Source of the DNA: Thermoplasmata archaeon
GTDB taxonomy: Archaea; Thermoplasmatota; Thermoplasmata; Thermoplasmatales; Thermoplasmataceae
Reading direction: 5' to 3'
DNA: 13,554 nt
NCBI GenBank assembly: GCA_021811505.1
Contig: JAJZOM010000252.1
Location: 1 to 13,554 of the forward strand
In this document: one piece after another, positions 1 to 6,412 of the stretch
How positions within the stretch are numbered: the stretch's first letter is position 1
Layout: every line of letters begins with the position of its first letter
Position numbers and translations under genes: made by a program
Notes under the pieces: generated by a model
What the model saw: the letters and a program-made list of their open reading frames with translations, nothing else
Databases searched by the model: none
What the model was told of the DNA's origin: nothing

Positions 1-189
1 ATAATGGTGGAGATCGCGAAGGATTCACTGAAGAGAGTCAGGGAAATATTCAGCGAGATAGATTTCAAGGCAATTGGAGAAACGGGTGGGTCAAGGATAT
101 CCATCAGCGACCGTTCACTGACCCTCATGGATATTGACATATCAAAAATCAAAAACGCATGGATTTCAGGTATGGATAATCTGATCTGA
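1..189 (+). CDS. purL: Probable C-terminus of phosphoribosylformylglycinamidine synthase subunit PurL (5'-truncated by window edge)
   Basis: The reading frame is open at the left edge and ends with TGA at 187-189, so only the last 62 codons are visible and the ATG at position 4 is probably internal. The residues follow the pattern of the PurL (FGAM synthase) C-terminal AIR-synthase-like domain: an 'IGE(T/V)GG-R-I-I' strand followed by 'L-DIDISKIKNAW-SGM--LI', comparable to the usual ending 'I-GE-GGdrL-I-----dv-l-eLreAW-g-lp-ll'. PurL converts FGAR plus glutamine-derived ammonia to FGAM in de novo purine synthesis, in the cytoplasm. The call rests on a short tail only; another AIR-synthase-fold enzyme such as PurM, SelD or HypE could end similarly, but the AW-G ending favours PurL. 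Confidence 0.55.
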   Translation: MMVEIAKDSLKRVREIFSEIDFKAIGETGGSRISISDRSLTLMDIDISKIKNAWISGMDNLI

Positions 190-217
190 TCCTGTCCAGA
201 AATTCAGGTTTCACATC

Positions 218-250
218 CACGACATAATTCTGAAATGAGAATCAGTCGTG
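218..250. terminator. Two-part hairpin between convergent genes, candidate bidirectional terminator
   Basis: CACGAC (218-223) pairs with GTCGTG (245-250), and inside it ATTCT (227-231) pairs with AGAAT (238-242), leaving a 3/2-nt internal loop and a 6-nt apical loop. It lies 28 nt past the purL stop and 25 nt past the stop of the minus-strand gene ending at 276. An A-run at 260-266 reads as a T-run on the minus strand, suited to archaeal oligo-T termination. A regulatory RNA structure is an alternative. Confidence 0.4.
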
Positions 251-275
251 ACCGATCTGAAAAAAATTGAAATTC

Positions 276-614
276 TTATCTTTTCTGCGATCCGGGCTTC
301 ATGGGACCGTTTCCTTTTCTTCCTTTTCCCATTCCCATCTGGCCGCCTCTTCCAGCTCCAGCGGAACGTGATCTGGTCGTCGATGAGGAAAGAACCCTGA
401 GTGCTTCATCAACAGATTTGACACCATTGAGTTTTTCAGCGGCATCCCTGTACCCTGCATATTCAAGCCATTTCTGTATGTGTCCCTGTTCTAGGTGCCA
501 GTTCACAAGAGAAGGATCCGAATTTCTGAATTTTTCCATCTGATCCTTTAATTCATCCAGGTTTTTAGCAGTCGCGATCGTATTGTTATACCTTTTGAAT
601 TCAAATGCATCCAT
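276..614 (-). CDS. Unrecognised small protein with helical core and basic Arg/Gly/Met-rich tail
   Basis: The product has 112 residues, ATG at 614-612 and TAA at 278-276. Residues about 18-75 look like a compact helical domain (NLDELKDQMEKF; HLEQGHIQKWLEYAGYRDAAEKL; SVDEALRVL) with conserved-looking W39, W49 and E41. This resembles small helical modules of the DUF5752 kind, a weak impression only. Residues about 78-112 are low-complexity and basic (Ser/Arg, then RGG, GMGKGRKG, ending KR), which suggests nucleic-acid contact or a disordered tail. It is convergent with purL and lies 107 nt downstream of the DUF2175-like gene on the same strand. The opposite-strand frame over 301-543 is its antisense Pro/Phe-rich shadow. 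Function is not known to me. Confidence 0.7.
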   Translation of the reverse strand: MDAFEFKRYNNTIATAKNLDELKDQMEKFRNSDPSLVNWHLEQGHIQKWLEYAGYRDAAEKLNGVKSVDEALRVLSSSTTRSRSAGAGRGGQMGMGKGRKGNGPMKPGSQKR

Positions 615-621
615 GATCTAA

Positions 622-662
622 TAAGTAATTCATTGTGCATAATCTTATTGATCCATTACTTA
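622..662. repeat. 8-bp inverted repeat upstream of the small basic-protein gene
   Basis: TAAGTAAT (622-629) and ATTACTTA (655-662) form a perfect inverted repeat with a 25-nt spacer. The left arm lies 7 nt upstream of the minus-strand start codon at 614. It could be a regulator binding site or a 5' RNA structure. The region is AT-rich, so chance is possible. Confidence 0.25.
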
Positions 663-721
663 GAAATGCATTGGAAACATTAAATTTGGGGGTAACCTGT
701 CTGTAAATTGCCCAGATCACA

Positions 722-1024
722 TTACAGCTCGCTTATTCTACGGGTAGTCTCCCCGCATTCCTTTTCGATATTTTTGTATGCTGTATTCACAGTATCGTTT
801 CTACCACCGGTCTCATTCTTGAGATTCAGGACGTTTATCAAATAACTCAACTGGGAGTCCAGAAGAATGCTCAGTTGCCTGAGATTTTCCTTCTTATCCT
901 CAGGGAGATCCCTCCTTCGTGTGGAAACAAAACAGTCAAAGTGCACGGATCCAGATTTTGTGAATGTAAACTTTTCACCCGTCTTTACAGGGGCATTGCA
1001 AACATAGCATTTGAATTCAGCCAT
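722..1024 (-). CDS. DUF2175-like small zinc-binding protein
   Basis: The product has 100 residues. The N-terminal third carries C6-x2-C9, then 'KFTFTKSGSVHFDCF' with H28 and C31, giving a CxxC...HxxC set able to hold one zinc ion. This layout (K-CYVC-----GEKFTFTK-G-VHFDC) matches the archaeal DUF2175 family, whose role is not established. Residues about 40-100 are charged and probably helical, perhaps a coiled coil. The start ATG (1024-1022) is supported by a TATA-like box about 24 nt upstream. The gene is divergent from the ABC exporter operon. A small zinc protein of this kind could act in transcription or as a binding adaptor, but nothing here settles that. Confidence 0.75.
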   Translation of the reverse strand: MAEFKCYVCNAPVKTGEKFTFTKSGSVHFDCFVSTRRRDLPEDKKENLRQLSILLDSQLSYLINVLNLKNETGGRNDTVNTAYKNIEKECGETTRRISEL

Positions 1025-1044
1025 TCAGCAGTATTGTATTACAT

Positions 1045-1052
1045 AATATAAT
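1045..1052 (-). promoter_or_regulatory. TATA-like box for the DUF2175-like gene
   Basis: On the minus strand this reads ATTATATT, centred about 24 nt upstream of the ATG at 1024. That spacing fits a leaderless archaeal transcript starting at or next to the start codon. Confidence 0.45.
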
Positions 1053-1084
1053 CTTTATTTTGATAAGTGTTCAACCCTGCGTAC

Positions 1085-1094
1085 AAAAATATAC
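1085..1094 (+). promoter_or_regulatory. TATA-like box for the ABC-2 exporter operon
   Basis: AAAAATATAC lies about 50-60 nt upstream of the ATPase ATG at 1144. Initiation about 25 nt downstream would leave a leader of roughly 25-30 nt, which includes a weak GGAA purine stretch before the ATG. Confidence 0.3.
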
Positions 1095-1143
1095 ATCTAC
1101 ACATTACAGAAGCAGTCAGAATGAAATCCCGGAACGATGTAAC

Positions 1144-1983
1144 ATGATCAGAACAGAAAACCTGATGAAATCATACAAGAACAGTGTGCATGCGCTGAAG
1201 GGAATAAGTACGGTCATGGAAAAAAGAGTCACTTCCATCATAGGAAGAAACGGGGCCGGAAAGACAACCTTCATCAGGATACTGTCCACGCAGCTCATGC
1301 CAACATCGGGCAGTGCTTACATCAACGACACAGATGTGATCAGGTTCCCGGAAAAGATCAGAAACAAGATAGTCAGCATACCTCAGGAAGCCTCTCCCAT
1401 AGGAATCCTGACACCATTCGAGTTGGTGAAAATGTACCTTGTTGGCAGGGGTCAGTCCCTGCAGGAGTCGACCGTTTCGACCAATCGTGCCCTTGAGGAT
1501 CTGGGGATTATGGAGTACAAAAACAAGCCAACAGACACACTTTCAGGCGGTACGAAGAGAAAGGTGTTCGTTGCAATGGCGATTGCCTCAAACGCAGATA
1601 TAATATTCCTGGATGAACCAACAACGGGACTGGATCCAATTTCCCGCATAGAGGTGTGGTCCGCAATTAAACAAATAGAGGGGGACATTATCCTGACCAC
1701 ACATTACATGGAAGAGGCCAGTGAGCTTTCCAACGAAGTCGTGCTGATTGATGACGGCAGGATTATAGAAAAGGGCACTGTGGTGGATCTTATGAAAAGA
1801 TTTGAGGGGTTTGTGAGAGTGGAAGGAAAGGACATTGCAGATCCTGCAATCACCATAGGCTCCACAAAAATCAAATATGTGAGGAAGGAGGAGGCGATGG
1901 CTTATATCGAAGCGGGCGAAGTTGTGAAGCCAGTATCACTTGACGATGTGTTCATAAAGCACGGTGTTGAAGTTGAATATTAA
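1144..1983 (+). CDS. ABC transporter ATP-binding protein (ABC-2 exporter type)
   Basis: The ATPase of an ABC-2 exporter hydrolyses ATP on the cytoplasmic face to drive its permease partner. I choose the ATG at 1144 (279 residues) because the fold starts there with 'MIRTENLMKSYKN'; the upstream extension to a TTG at 1060 has no domain content. Visible motifs are the A-loop Y11, Walker A GRNGAGKTT (34-42), Q-loop Q81, signature LSGGT (133-137), Walker B IIFLDE (153-158) with catalytic E158, D-loop near 164, and switch H187. The C-terminal extension ends with the 'SLDDVFIKHG' element typical of DrrA/CcmA-like exporters. The permease gene overlaps its last 20 nt, so the two are surely co-translated. 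Substrate (drug, lipid or other) cannot be read from the sequence. Confidence 0.93.
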   Translation: MIRTENLMKSYKNSVHALKGISTVMEKRVTSIIGRNGAGKTTFIRILSTQLMPTSGSAYINDTDVIRFPEKIRNKIVSIPQEASPIGILTPFELVKMYLVGRGQSLQESTVSTNRALEDLGIMEYKNKPTDTLSGGTKRKVFVAMAIASNADIIFLDEPTTGLDPISRIEVWSAIKQIEGDIILTTHYMEEASELSNEVVLIDDGRIIEKGTVVDLMKRFEGFVRVEGKDIADPAITIGSTKIKYVRKEEAMAYIEAGEVVKPVSLDDVFIKHGVEVEY

Positions 1984-2695
1984 GTATATCTCAACTTTTG
2001 CGTGGTACTACGGTTTCAGATCGATTGCCAGGGGACCCTCTTATATAATCGCTTCCTTGAGCAGCCCACTGACGCTCCTTTTTCTTGTATATATATTGAG
2101 CCATGGTCAGCTTCTGGCTTATGCCGTGGCAGGAGGCTTTGTCTCACTGGTTGCCACAGTAGCGCTGCAGAGTTCTGGAGATGCAGCATTCCTGAGATTA
2201 CAGCTCAGAATACAGGACCTGTTTGTCGCAAGTCCAATTTCGTCAACAGATTACATGATTGGAATGACCCTAAGCTACGTCGTTTTTTCCGGACCAGGCA
2301 TCATACTCTATGTAATACTTGGATTGGTATTCCACCTGTTCTCCTTTATAGGCACCCTGGTTCTTGTGGCAGTGCTCCTGATCCTTGTAGTTGCAACATC
2401 CTCCATCTCATTTATCATTTCCGGTGCAATAGGTCATGTGAGGAATGTATGGGGTATCGCTGCCATACTTTCAGTAATCATGACCATACTTCCTCCCACG
2501 TTTTATCCGTACACTTACATCCCGAGTTTCTACCTTTACATCCTTTCCGTATCGCCTGTCACGCCTGCTGCTGTTCTGGTTCAGGGCTACTTCGGGCTTT
2601 CACCGGTCATGCCTGTAATGTGGTTGATTCTGTTTATTGATCTGGCAGTTTTCTACATCGCAGCCCGCAAACTGACAAGATGGAGAGAGGGATGA
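1964..2695 (+). CDS. ABC-2 type transporter permease
   Basis: The product has about 243 residues and is the membrane half of the exporter. About six hydrophobic segments are visible, near residues 24-46, 52-70, 100-125, 128-156, 160-178 and 215-234. The cytoplasmic 'LRIQDLFVASPISSTDYMIGMTLSY' segment (81-105) and 'ILPPTFYPYTYIPSFYLYILSVSPVTPA' (175-202) match the ABC-2 membrane family (compare 'L-vaPvsr-e---Gk' and 'FP---lP-wl-----nP-t'). The start is uncertain: GTG at 1964 is used, but TTG at 1967 or 1973 is also possible, the latter sitting 6 nt after a GGTG. Overlap with the ATPase gene implies translational coupling. An 11-codon ATG frame begins 4 nt after the stop; no third subunit follows. 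Confidence 0.88.
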   Translation: MLKLNIKYISTFAWYYGFRSIARGPSYIIASLSSPLTLLFLVYILSHGQLLAYAVAGGFVSLVATVALQSSGDAAFLRLQLRIQDLFVASPISSTDYMIGMTLSYVVFSGPGIILYVILGLVFHLFSFIGTLVLVAVLLILVVATSSISFIISGAIGHVRNVWGIAAILSVIMTILPPTFYPYTYIPSFYLYILSVSPVTPAAVLVQGYFGLSPVMPVMWLILFIDLAVFYIAARKLTRWREG

Positions 2696-2784
2696 TCCAA
2701 TGAAAGGACTTTACCAGATCGGTATACCTTATTGATTCATAACACTCTAAATTCGCCTTGTTCAACATGAAGATTATTGGGAGA

Positions 2785-2795
2785 AATATTTAAAT
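2785..2795 (+). promoter_or_regulatory. TATA-like box for the zinc-ribbon membrane protein gene
   Basis: AATATTTAAAT is centred 27 nt before the GTG at 2817 and only 18 nt before the TTG at 2808. A leaderless start therefore favours the GTG. Confidence 0.45.
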
Positions 2796-2816
2796 CAGGA
2801 CAGCCCATTGAAGTTC

Positions 2817-3869
2817 GTGACTAAGATTTGCCCGAATTGTGGGCAGGAAAACCTTGACACATTTCTTTTCTGCAAAAACTGTGGTGCAAGCCTTGCCAAG
2901 GCTACAGTCAAGGAAGATAAAAAGAAGGATGAGGTGAAACCTACAACAGAGAACAGGAAATCATCGTTCAACTTTTCAGTGATCCTGATAATAGGCGCAG
3001 CTGCAATGGCTGTCGGCTTCATGATTCAGAGTATAGCTCAGATTATACTTTTCACCGGGGAGATGTATGATCATCCCGTATATTCACCCGCGATAGTTTC
3101 TCTGGGTGCAGGAATCGCTTCCTCTCTCGTCTTCATCATAATTTCCGTGTATCTAATGTTCATCGCACTCAGGTACACTCTCCCGGAAAAACTTGGTAAT
3201 ATTTCCATCCTGATTTTCCTCATGCTGGTACTCATGGGAATCTCTTTCGTTATGTCGGGACAGCCTGTCTCAGGTTTCGATCTCTTTGCGGCAGGAAGCC
3301 TGGTATTCGTGGCTGCACTGGTAGACATGTTCGATTCCCAGGAGGCAAAAGTTTCATCCAGAATGATCGCAATCGTGGGAAGTGTGTTCGCCTTCCTGGC
3401 GTTTTATGCAAACCCTTTTTCCCTGACTCCCTCTTCAATACTGCTTGTTGTGCTTCAATCGGAATCTGTTCCAGTGTTTCTATTTGAGGTGTTCGGATTT
3501 TTCGGTTCTTATGGATTCATATCGATCGCTGCGATTCTCATAGCCCTTGTCTCTTCTGCATTTTATGTCCTTGTTAAAGGTAGCCTGCAGAGAAGAATGG
3601 CTGAATTGTTTCTTTTGCTTTCGTCGCTGCTGTTTGCTTCCGGTATTCTCGTGACCGGTTACCTCATCACGTCGAACAGCGCGCTCATTTCATCGGTTTC
3701 ACTTTCTGTTGCGCTACCCCTGCCAACAATGTCAATTTACGTTGGACTTTTCTCCGCACTTACAATAGCTGTTGGATGGATATTCATTGCCGCTTCAATT
3801 CTTATACTCGTCTCTATCTCTGTGAACATTCTAGAAACCATGGGGGAGGTATTTTCAGCCAGCAATTAG
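2817..3869 (+). CDS. Zinc-ribbon domain multi-pass membrane protein, function unknown
   Basis: Starting from GTG 2817 (350 residues; TTG 2808 would add three), the protein opens with a zinc ribbon: C5-PN-C8 and C19-KN-C22, the CPNCG...C-NCG pattern of the zinc-ribbon_2 type. A charged linker (about 28-48, KEDKKKDEVKPTTENRK) follows, then about eight hydrophobic segments filling the rest of the protein, roughly at 50-75, 90-117, 128-148, 155-172, 183-201, 225-253, 264-285 and 303-337. No catalytic motif or transporter signature is visible. Many archaea have zinc-ribbon membrane proteins of unknown role. The ribbon should lie in the cytoplasm, where it may bind a partner or sense metal. The gene is monocistronic by spacing: mdh begins 37 nt downstream with its own TATA-like box. 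Confidence 0.8.
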   Translation: MTKICPNCGQENLDTFLFCKNCGASLAKATVKEDKKKDEVKPTTENRKSSFNFSVILIIGAAAMAVGFMIQSIAQIILFTGEMYDHPVYSPAIVSLGAGIASSLVFIIISVYLMFIALRYTLPEKLGNISILIFLMLVLMGISFVMSGQPVSGFDLFAAGSLVFVAALVDMFDSQEAKVSSRMIAIVGSVFAFLAFYANPFSLTPSSILLVVLQSESVPVFLFEVFGFFGSYGFISIAAILIALVSSAFYVLVKGSLQRRMAELFLLLSSLLFASGILVTGYLITSNSALISSVSLSVALPLPTMSIYVGLFSALTIAVGWIFIAASILILVSISVNILETMGEVFSASN

Positions 3870-3877
3870 GCGCAATT

Positions 3878-3887
3878 GTTTTTAATC
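3878..3887 (+). promoter_or_regulatory. TATA-like box for mdh
   Basis: GTTTTTAATC is centred about 24 nt upstream of the mdh ATG at 3907, fitting a leaderless transcript. It lies within 20 nt of the preceding stop codon, so mdh need not depend on read-through. Confidence 0.4.
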
Positions 3888-3906
3888 AACCAGGCAATTA
3901 ACTATT

Positions 3907-4881
3907 ATGAACAGACCAAAAATTTCTCTTATAGGAGCTGGAAATGTTGGCGCTACTGTGGCGCAGTTTATGGCGCTCAAGGAGCTTGGTGACCTCTATC
4001 TCTTTGATGTTGTTGACGGAGTGCCTGAGGGAAAGGGACTGGACATAGCAGAAGGAAGCCCTCACTGGGGAACGGACTCAAGGATAGTTGGTTTCACAAC
4101 AAAGGATGATTCTGTCTATGCAAACCTCAAGGGTTCGGAACTCATAGTGGTCACTGCAGGACTTGCCAGAAAGCCCGGAATGAGCAGGGATGATCTGCTC
4201 GGGAAGAACGTGGAAATAATCTCAGGCGTCGCAAAGCAGATCAAGAAATATGCTCCTGATGCCGTTGTTATAGTAGTGACAAACCCGGCTGACATAATGG
4301 CATACGCACTGCAGAAAGTCTCTGGAATAAAGCCGGAAAAGATAATGGGTCTTGGAGGTTCGCTGGACAGTTCAAGGTTCAGGACATTTTTGGCGATGGA
4401 ACTTAATGTGTCAGTGGAGGATGTGAATGCATTCGTAATCGGCGGCCACGGTGACGACATGGTACCGTTCATAAGATACTCCAATGTAGCAGGAATACCG
4501 ATTGAGAAGCTTCTGAGCAAGGAGAAAATTGATGCAATAGTCAACAGAACCAGGGGCGGCGGTGGAGAGATTGTGAATTACCTCAAGACAGGAAGCGCAT
4601 ATTTCGCACCCGGAGTATCAATCACGGCAATGGCAGAATCAGTGATAAAGGACAAGAAAAGAGTAATCCCAAGCGCAGCTTACCTCACCGGAAGCCATGC
4701 CAAGCACTACGGTGCAGATAACATATTCATAGGTCTCCCAGTGAAGATAGGAAAGGACGGTATAGAGCAGATATACGACCTTGATTTCACACCTGAGGAA
4801 ATGGTGCTCTGGAAGAACACAACAAAGTCAGTGATAGAAAACTGCAGAAAAGTGGACGAGTTTTTGGCGAAAGGCCATTAA
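3907..4881 (+). CDS. mdh: Malate dehydrogenase (LDH-like family, NAD-dependent)
   Basis: It interconverts malate and oxaloacetate in the cytoplasm as part of the citric acid cycle. The 324 residues span the full family length. The Rossmann glycine motif is G10-A-G-N-V-G15, and D34 at the end of the second strand points to NAD rather than NADP. The substrate loop 'ARKPGMSRDDLL' has R88 and R94; an arginine at the specificity position, where lactate dehydrogenases carry glutamine, marks MDH. N126 (TNPAD), D154 and R157 (SLDSSRFR) and the catalytic H181 (GGHGDD) are all present. The gene probably has a leaderless start. It ends tail to tail with queC, sharing the four bases TTAA. Confidence 0.96.
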   Translation: MNRPKISLIGAGNVGATVAQFMALKELGDLYLFDVVDGVPEGKGLDIAEGSPHWGTDSRIVGFTTKDDSVYANLKGSELIVVTAGLARKPGMSRDDLLGKNVEIISGVAKQIKKYAPDAVVIVVTNPADIMAYALQKVSGIKPEKIMGLGGSLDSSRFRTFLAMELNVSVEDVNAFVIGGHGDDMVPFIRYSNVAGIPIEKLLSKEKIDAIVNRTRGGGGEIVNYLKTGSAYFAPGVSITAMAESVIKDKKRVIPSAAYLTGSHAKHYGADNIFIGLPVKIGKDGIEQIYDLDFTPEEMVLWKNTTKSVIENCRKVDEFLAKGH

Positions 4882-5588
4882 CCCACTCTTTTTTTCAAAT
4901 AATCCCTGTAAAATTTTGGATATTCTGCATACTTAATTGGGTCGACAAGGCCTGCCTCCATGAACCCTTTCAATCGGAGAAGGCACGAGTCGCATTTCCC
5001 GCATGCCTCATCATTCCCGTTGTAGCATGAGTAAGTGAGCTGATAGGGAACACCCAGTCTGCTGCCGAGTTTTATTATTTCGGCCTTGCTAAGATACTGC
5101 AAAGGAGCCATTATCCTGATGCCCTTCTCATTGCCAATCCTGGTGCCTAGGTTGAGGGATTTTTCCATGGAATTGAAGAATTCGGGTCTGCAGTCAGGAT
5201 AACCTGAATAGTCAAGTGCGTTGGCCCCAATAACTACTGCATCACAATTGTTTACCTCACATACAGAGAATGCAATCGAGAGGAAAATAGAATTCCTTGC
5301 AGGAACATAGGTATTCGGTATTTCCTTCGAAATATCTTCAATATCACGTTCCTCGACCATTGAGTCTGAGGTGAGCGAACTGCCTCCAGTCTGCCTCAGA
5401 TCGATGTCAAATACGATTCTTTTGACACCATAGAAATCAGCAATCTGCGCACCCTTTTGAAGCTCAATACTGTGTCTTTGCCCATAGCTGAAGCTCAATG
5501 CAGTCACATCATAACCAATACTTCTCGCATAAGCCAGTGAGGTCGAGGAATCAAGACCACCGGAAAGCAGTACGATTGCCTTATTCAT
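4878..5588 (-). CDS. queC: 7-cyano-7-deazaguanine (preQ0) synthase QueC
   Basis: QueC converts 7-carboxy-7-deazaguanine plus ammonia to preQ0 using ATP. In archaea preQ0 is inserted into tRNA at position 15 and becomes archaeosine. The ATG at 5588-5586 gives 236 residues starting 'MNKAIVLLSGGLDSST', with the PP-loop at 9-16; the upstream TTG at 5636 would add 16 unrelated residues lying inside queD. Other family marks are FSYGQRH (33-39), VPARN (95-99), GANALDYSGYPDCRPEF (121-137), and the zinc ligands C188, C196, C199 and C202 in 'SCYN...ACGKCDSC'. It overlaps queD by 8 nt (ATGAATAA on the minus strand), which suggests translational coupling, and its stop overlaps the mdh stop. Confidence 0.96.
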   Translation of the reverse strand: MNKAIVLLSGGLDSSTSLAYARSIGYDVTALSFSYGQRHSIELQKGAQIADFYGVKRIVFDIDLRQTGGSSLTSDSMVEERDIEDISKEIPNTYVPARNSIFLSIAFSVCEVNNCDAVVIGANALDYSGYPDCRPEFFNSMEKSLNLGTRIGNEKGIRIMAPLQYLSKAEIIKLGSRLGVPYQLTYSCYNGNDEACGKCDSCLLRLKGFMEAGLVDPIKYAEYPKFYRDYLKKRVG

Positions 5589-6060
5589 GGTTAATGGATA
5601 TCTCCGCGCATGCTCCCATTCCAGGGCCTTCTTCAATGCAGGTTTCCAGTCTTCTTATCTTTGGATATTTTCTAAGTGACTCAGCTATTCTCTGTCCTAT
5701 ATAACTTGACATCTCCTCACTGGAAGAGCTCTGTGCATCCAGCAGAAACACATCTTCCTTTGAAAAAACCATCTTTTTGTGACCATAGGATACTGTGCAG
5801 GAAACATCGTCCATTGTATACTCAAGCAGACCGGGCCGTGAGGGAACCAGAACCCTGTGATCCATTGGCGCTATGACCCTGTTTATAATGTTCTTGAGCT
5901 CAAGAAAATCTATTAGAAATTCTTTTTCCTGATCTCCGTAAACAGTCACGCTCACAGCGTAATCATGACCATGCAGACGTGAACACTTATCGTGCGAGGG
6001 GATGAAATGAGCTGCAGAGAAGCGCAGGTTGGATTCCCAGCCATCAATTCTCAGAAACAT
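5581..6060 (-). CDS. queD: 6-carboxytetrahydropterin synthase-like QueD (PTPS family)
   Basis: QueD-type enzymes turn dihydroneopterin triphosphate into 6-carboxy-tetrahydropterin, the second step towards preQ0. From the ATG at 6060-6058 the product has 159 residues. Zinc ligands H18 (FSAAHF), H30 and H32 are present, with catalytic C26 in the CxxxHGH motif (CSRLHGH) that marks QueD rather than the eukaryotic PTPS form. D67-H68 (MDHRVL) and the acidic 'CIEEGPGMGA' segment near 141-150 complete the site. The start is supported by a TATA-like box about 24 nt upstream; a TTG three codons earlier is less likely. The protein is some 35 residues longer than typical bacterial QueD, the extra length lying between DHRVL and the helix near residue 115. 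Confidence 0.92.
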   Translation of the reverse strand: MFLRIDGWESNLRFSAAHFIPSHDKCSRLHGHDYAVSVTVYGDQEKEFLIDFLELKNIINRVIAPMDHRVLVPSRPGLLEYTMDDVSCTVSYGHKKMVFSKEDVFLLDAQSSSSEEMSSYIGQRIAESLRKYPKIRRLETCIEEGPGMGACAEISINHE

Positions 6061-6078
6061 ATTTTCCAAATGTTTTCT

Positions 6079-6089
6079 ATCTATAATAT
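6079..6089 (-). promoter_or_regulatory. TATA-like box for the queD-queC operon
   Basis: The minus strand reads ATATTATAGAT, centred about 24 nt upstream of the queD ATG at 6060, consistent with a leaderless operon transcript. Confidence 0.45.
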
Positions 6090-6383
6090 CCTGCTGAAAG
6101 GAGTCAGGCAGTCACTTCAGGGCCGGTCTGGCTTGAGCTCTCTTTTGATTCTGGAGGCAGTAAGGCAGATAAAGTACACAAAATTCATTATCGATCTGGT
6201 TTAAGGTTCATTGACTGATTGGTGTCCATTCATATTTAACCTCACTTAAAGAGGTTATCGGGAAACCTGAATAAATCATCCTGGTAATCAAATGTATTTA
6301 TCATGTAATCGTCTACTGGCACATGATTCTAAACACAAATGAATACCTGGAGTATCAAAAGAAATGTAATTTATTGACGTAAC
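6090..6383. other. Gene-poor intergenic stretch between divergent queD and the DppB-type permease gene
   Basis: About 290 bases with no convincing gene. A 70-codon plus-strand frame (5992-6204) covers its left part but starts inside antisense queD and its last 44 codons have no recognisable motif or promoter. The right part is AT-rich and holds the inverted repeats at 6237-6268 and the permease promoter beyond. I see no tRNA, repeat array or other RNA gene. Confidence 0.5.
6237..6268. promoter_or_regulatory. Overlapping inverted repeats, two mutually exclusive hairpins or an operator
   Basis: TAACCTC (6237-6243) and GAGGTTA (6251-6257) form a perfect 7-bp inverted repeat with a 7-nt spacer. 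The middle arm AGGTT (6252-6256) can instead pair with AACCT (6264-6268). The three arms therefore alternate. The left arm overlaps a TATA-like CATATTTAAC (6231-6240). It lies about 150 nt upstream of the DppB-type gene, so it may be an operator or an unannotated RNA. Confidence 0.35.
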
Positions 6384-6394
6384 TTTTTTAAAAC
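6384..6394 (+). promoter_or_regulatory. TATA-like box for the DppB-type permease gene
   Basis: TTTTTTAAAAC is centred about 24 nt upstream of the ATG at 6413, again the leaderless spacing. Confidence 0.4.
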
Positions 6395-6412
6395 AAAACA
6401 TGTTAGAGAAGA

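Noticed and set aside
301..543. 80-codon plus-strand frame starting with a Pro/Phe-rich stretch
   Set aside because: Its odd composition is the complement of the Gly/Lys/Arg-rich tail of the minus-strand gene at 276-614, which has more protein-like composition.
1060..1143. N-terminal extension of the ABC ATPase from a TTG at 1060
   Set aside because: The 28 extra residues match nothing in the family and would cover the likely TATA-like box; ATG 1144 starts exactly at the ABC fold.
2002..2640. 212-codon plus-strand frame
   Set aside because: It lies in another frame of the ABC-2 permease gene, is rich in His and Cys with no domain, and the permease frame has clear family sequence and membrane segments.
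4116..4544. 142-codon minus-strand frame
   Set aside because: Antisense to the middle of malate dehydrogenase, whose catalytic residues are all intact.
3907..4881. Lactate dehydrogenase as an alternative to malate dehydrogenase
   Set aside because: The substrate-specificity position in the ARKPGMSRDD loop is arginine, as in MDH, not glutamine.
5992..6204. 70-codon plus-strand frame beyond queD
   Set aside because: Half of it is antisense to queD; the remaining 44 codons have no motif and no promoter, and overlap the queD promoter.
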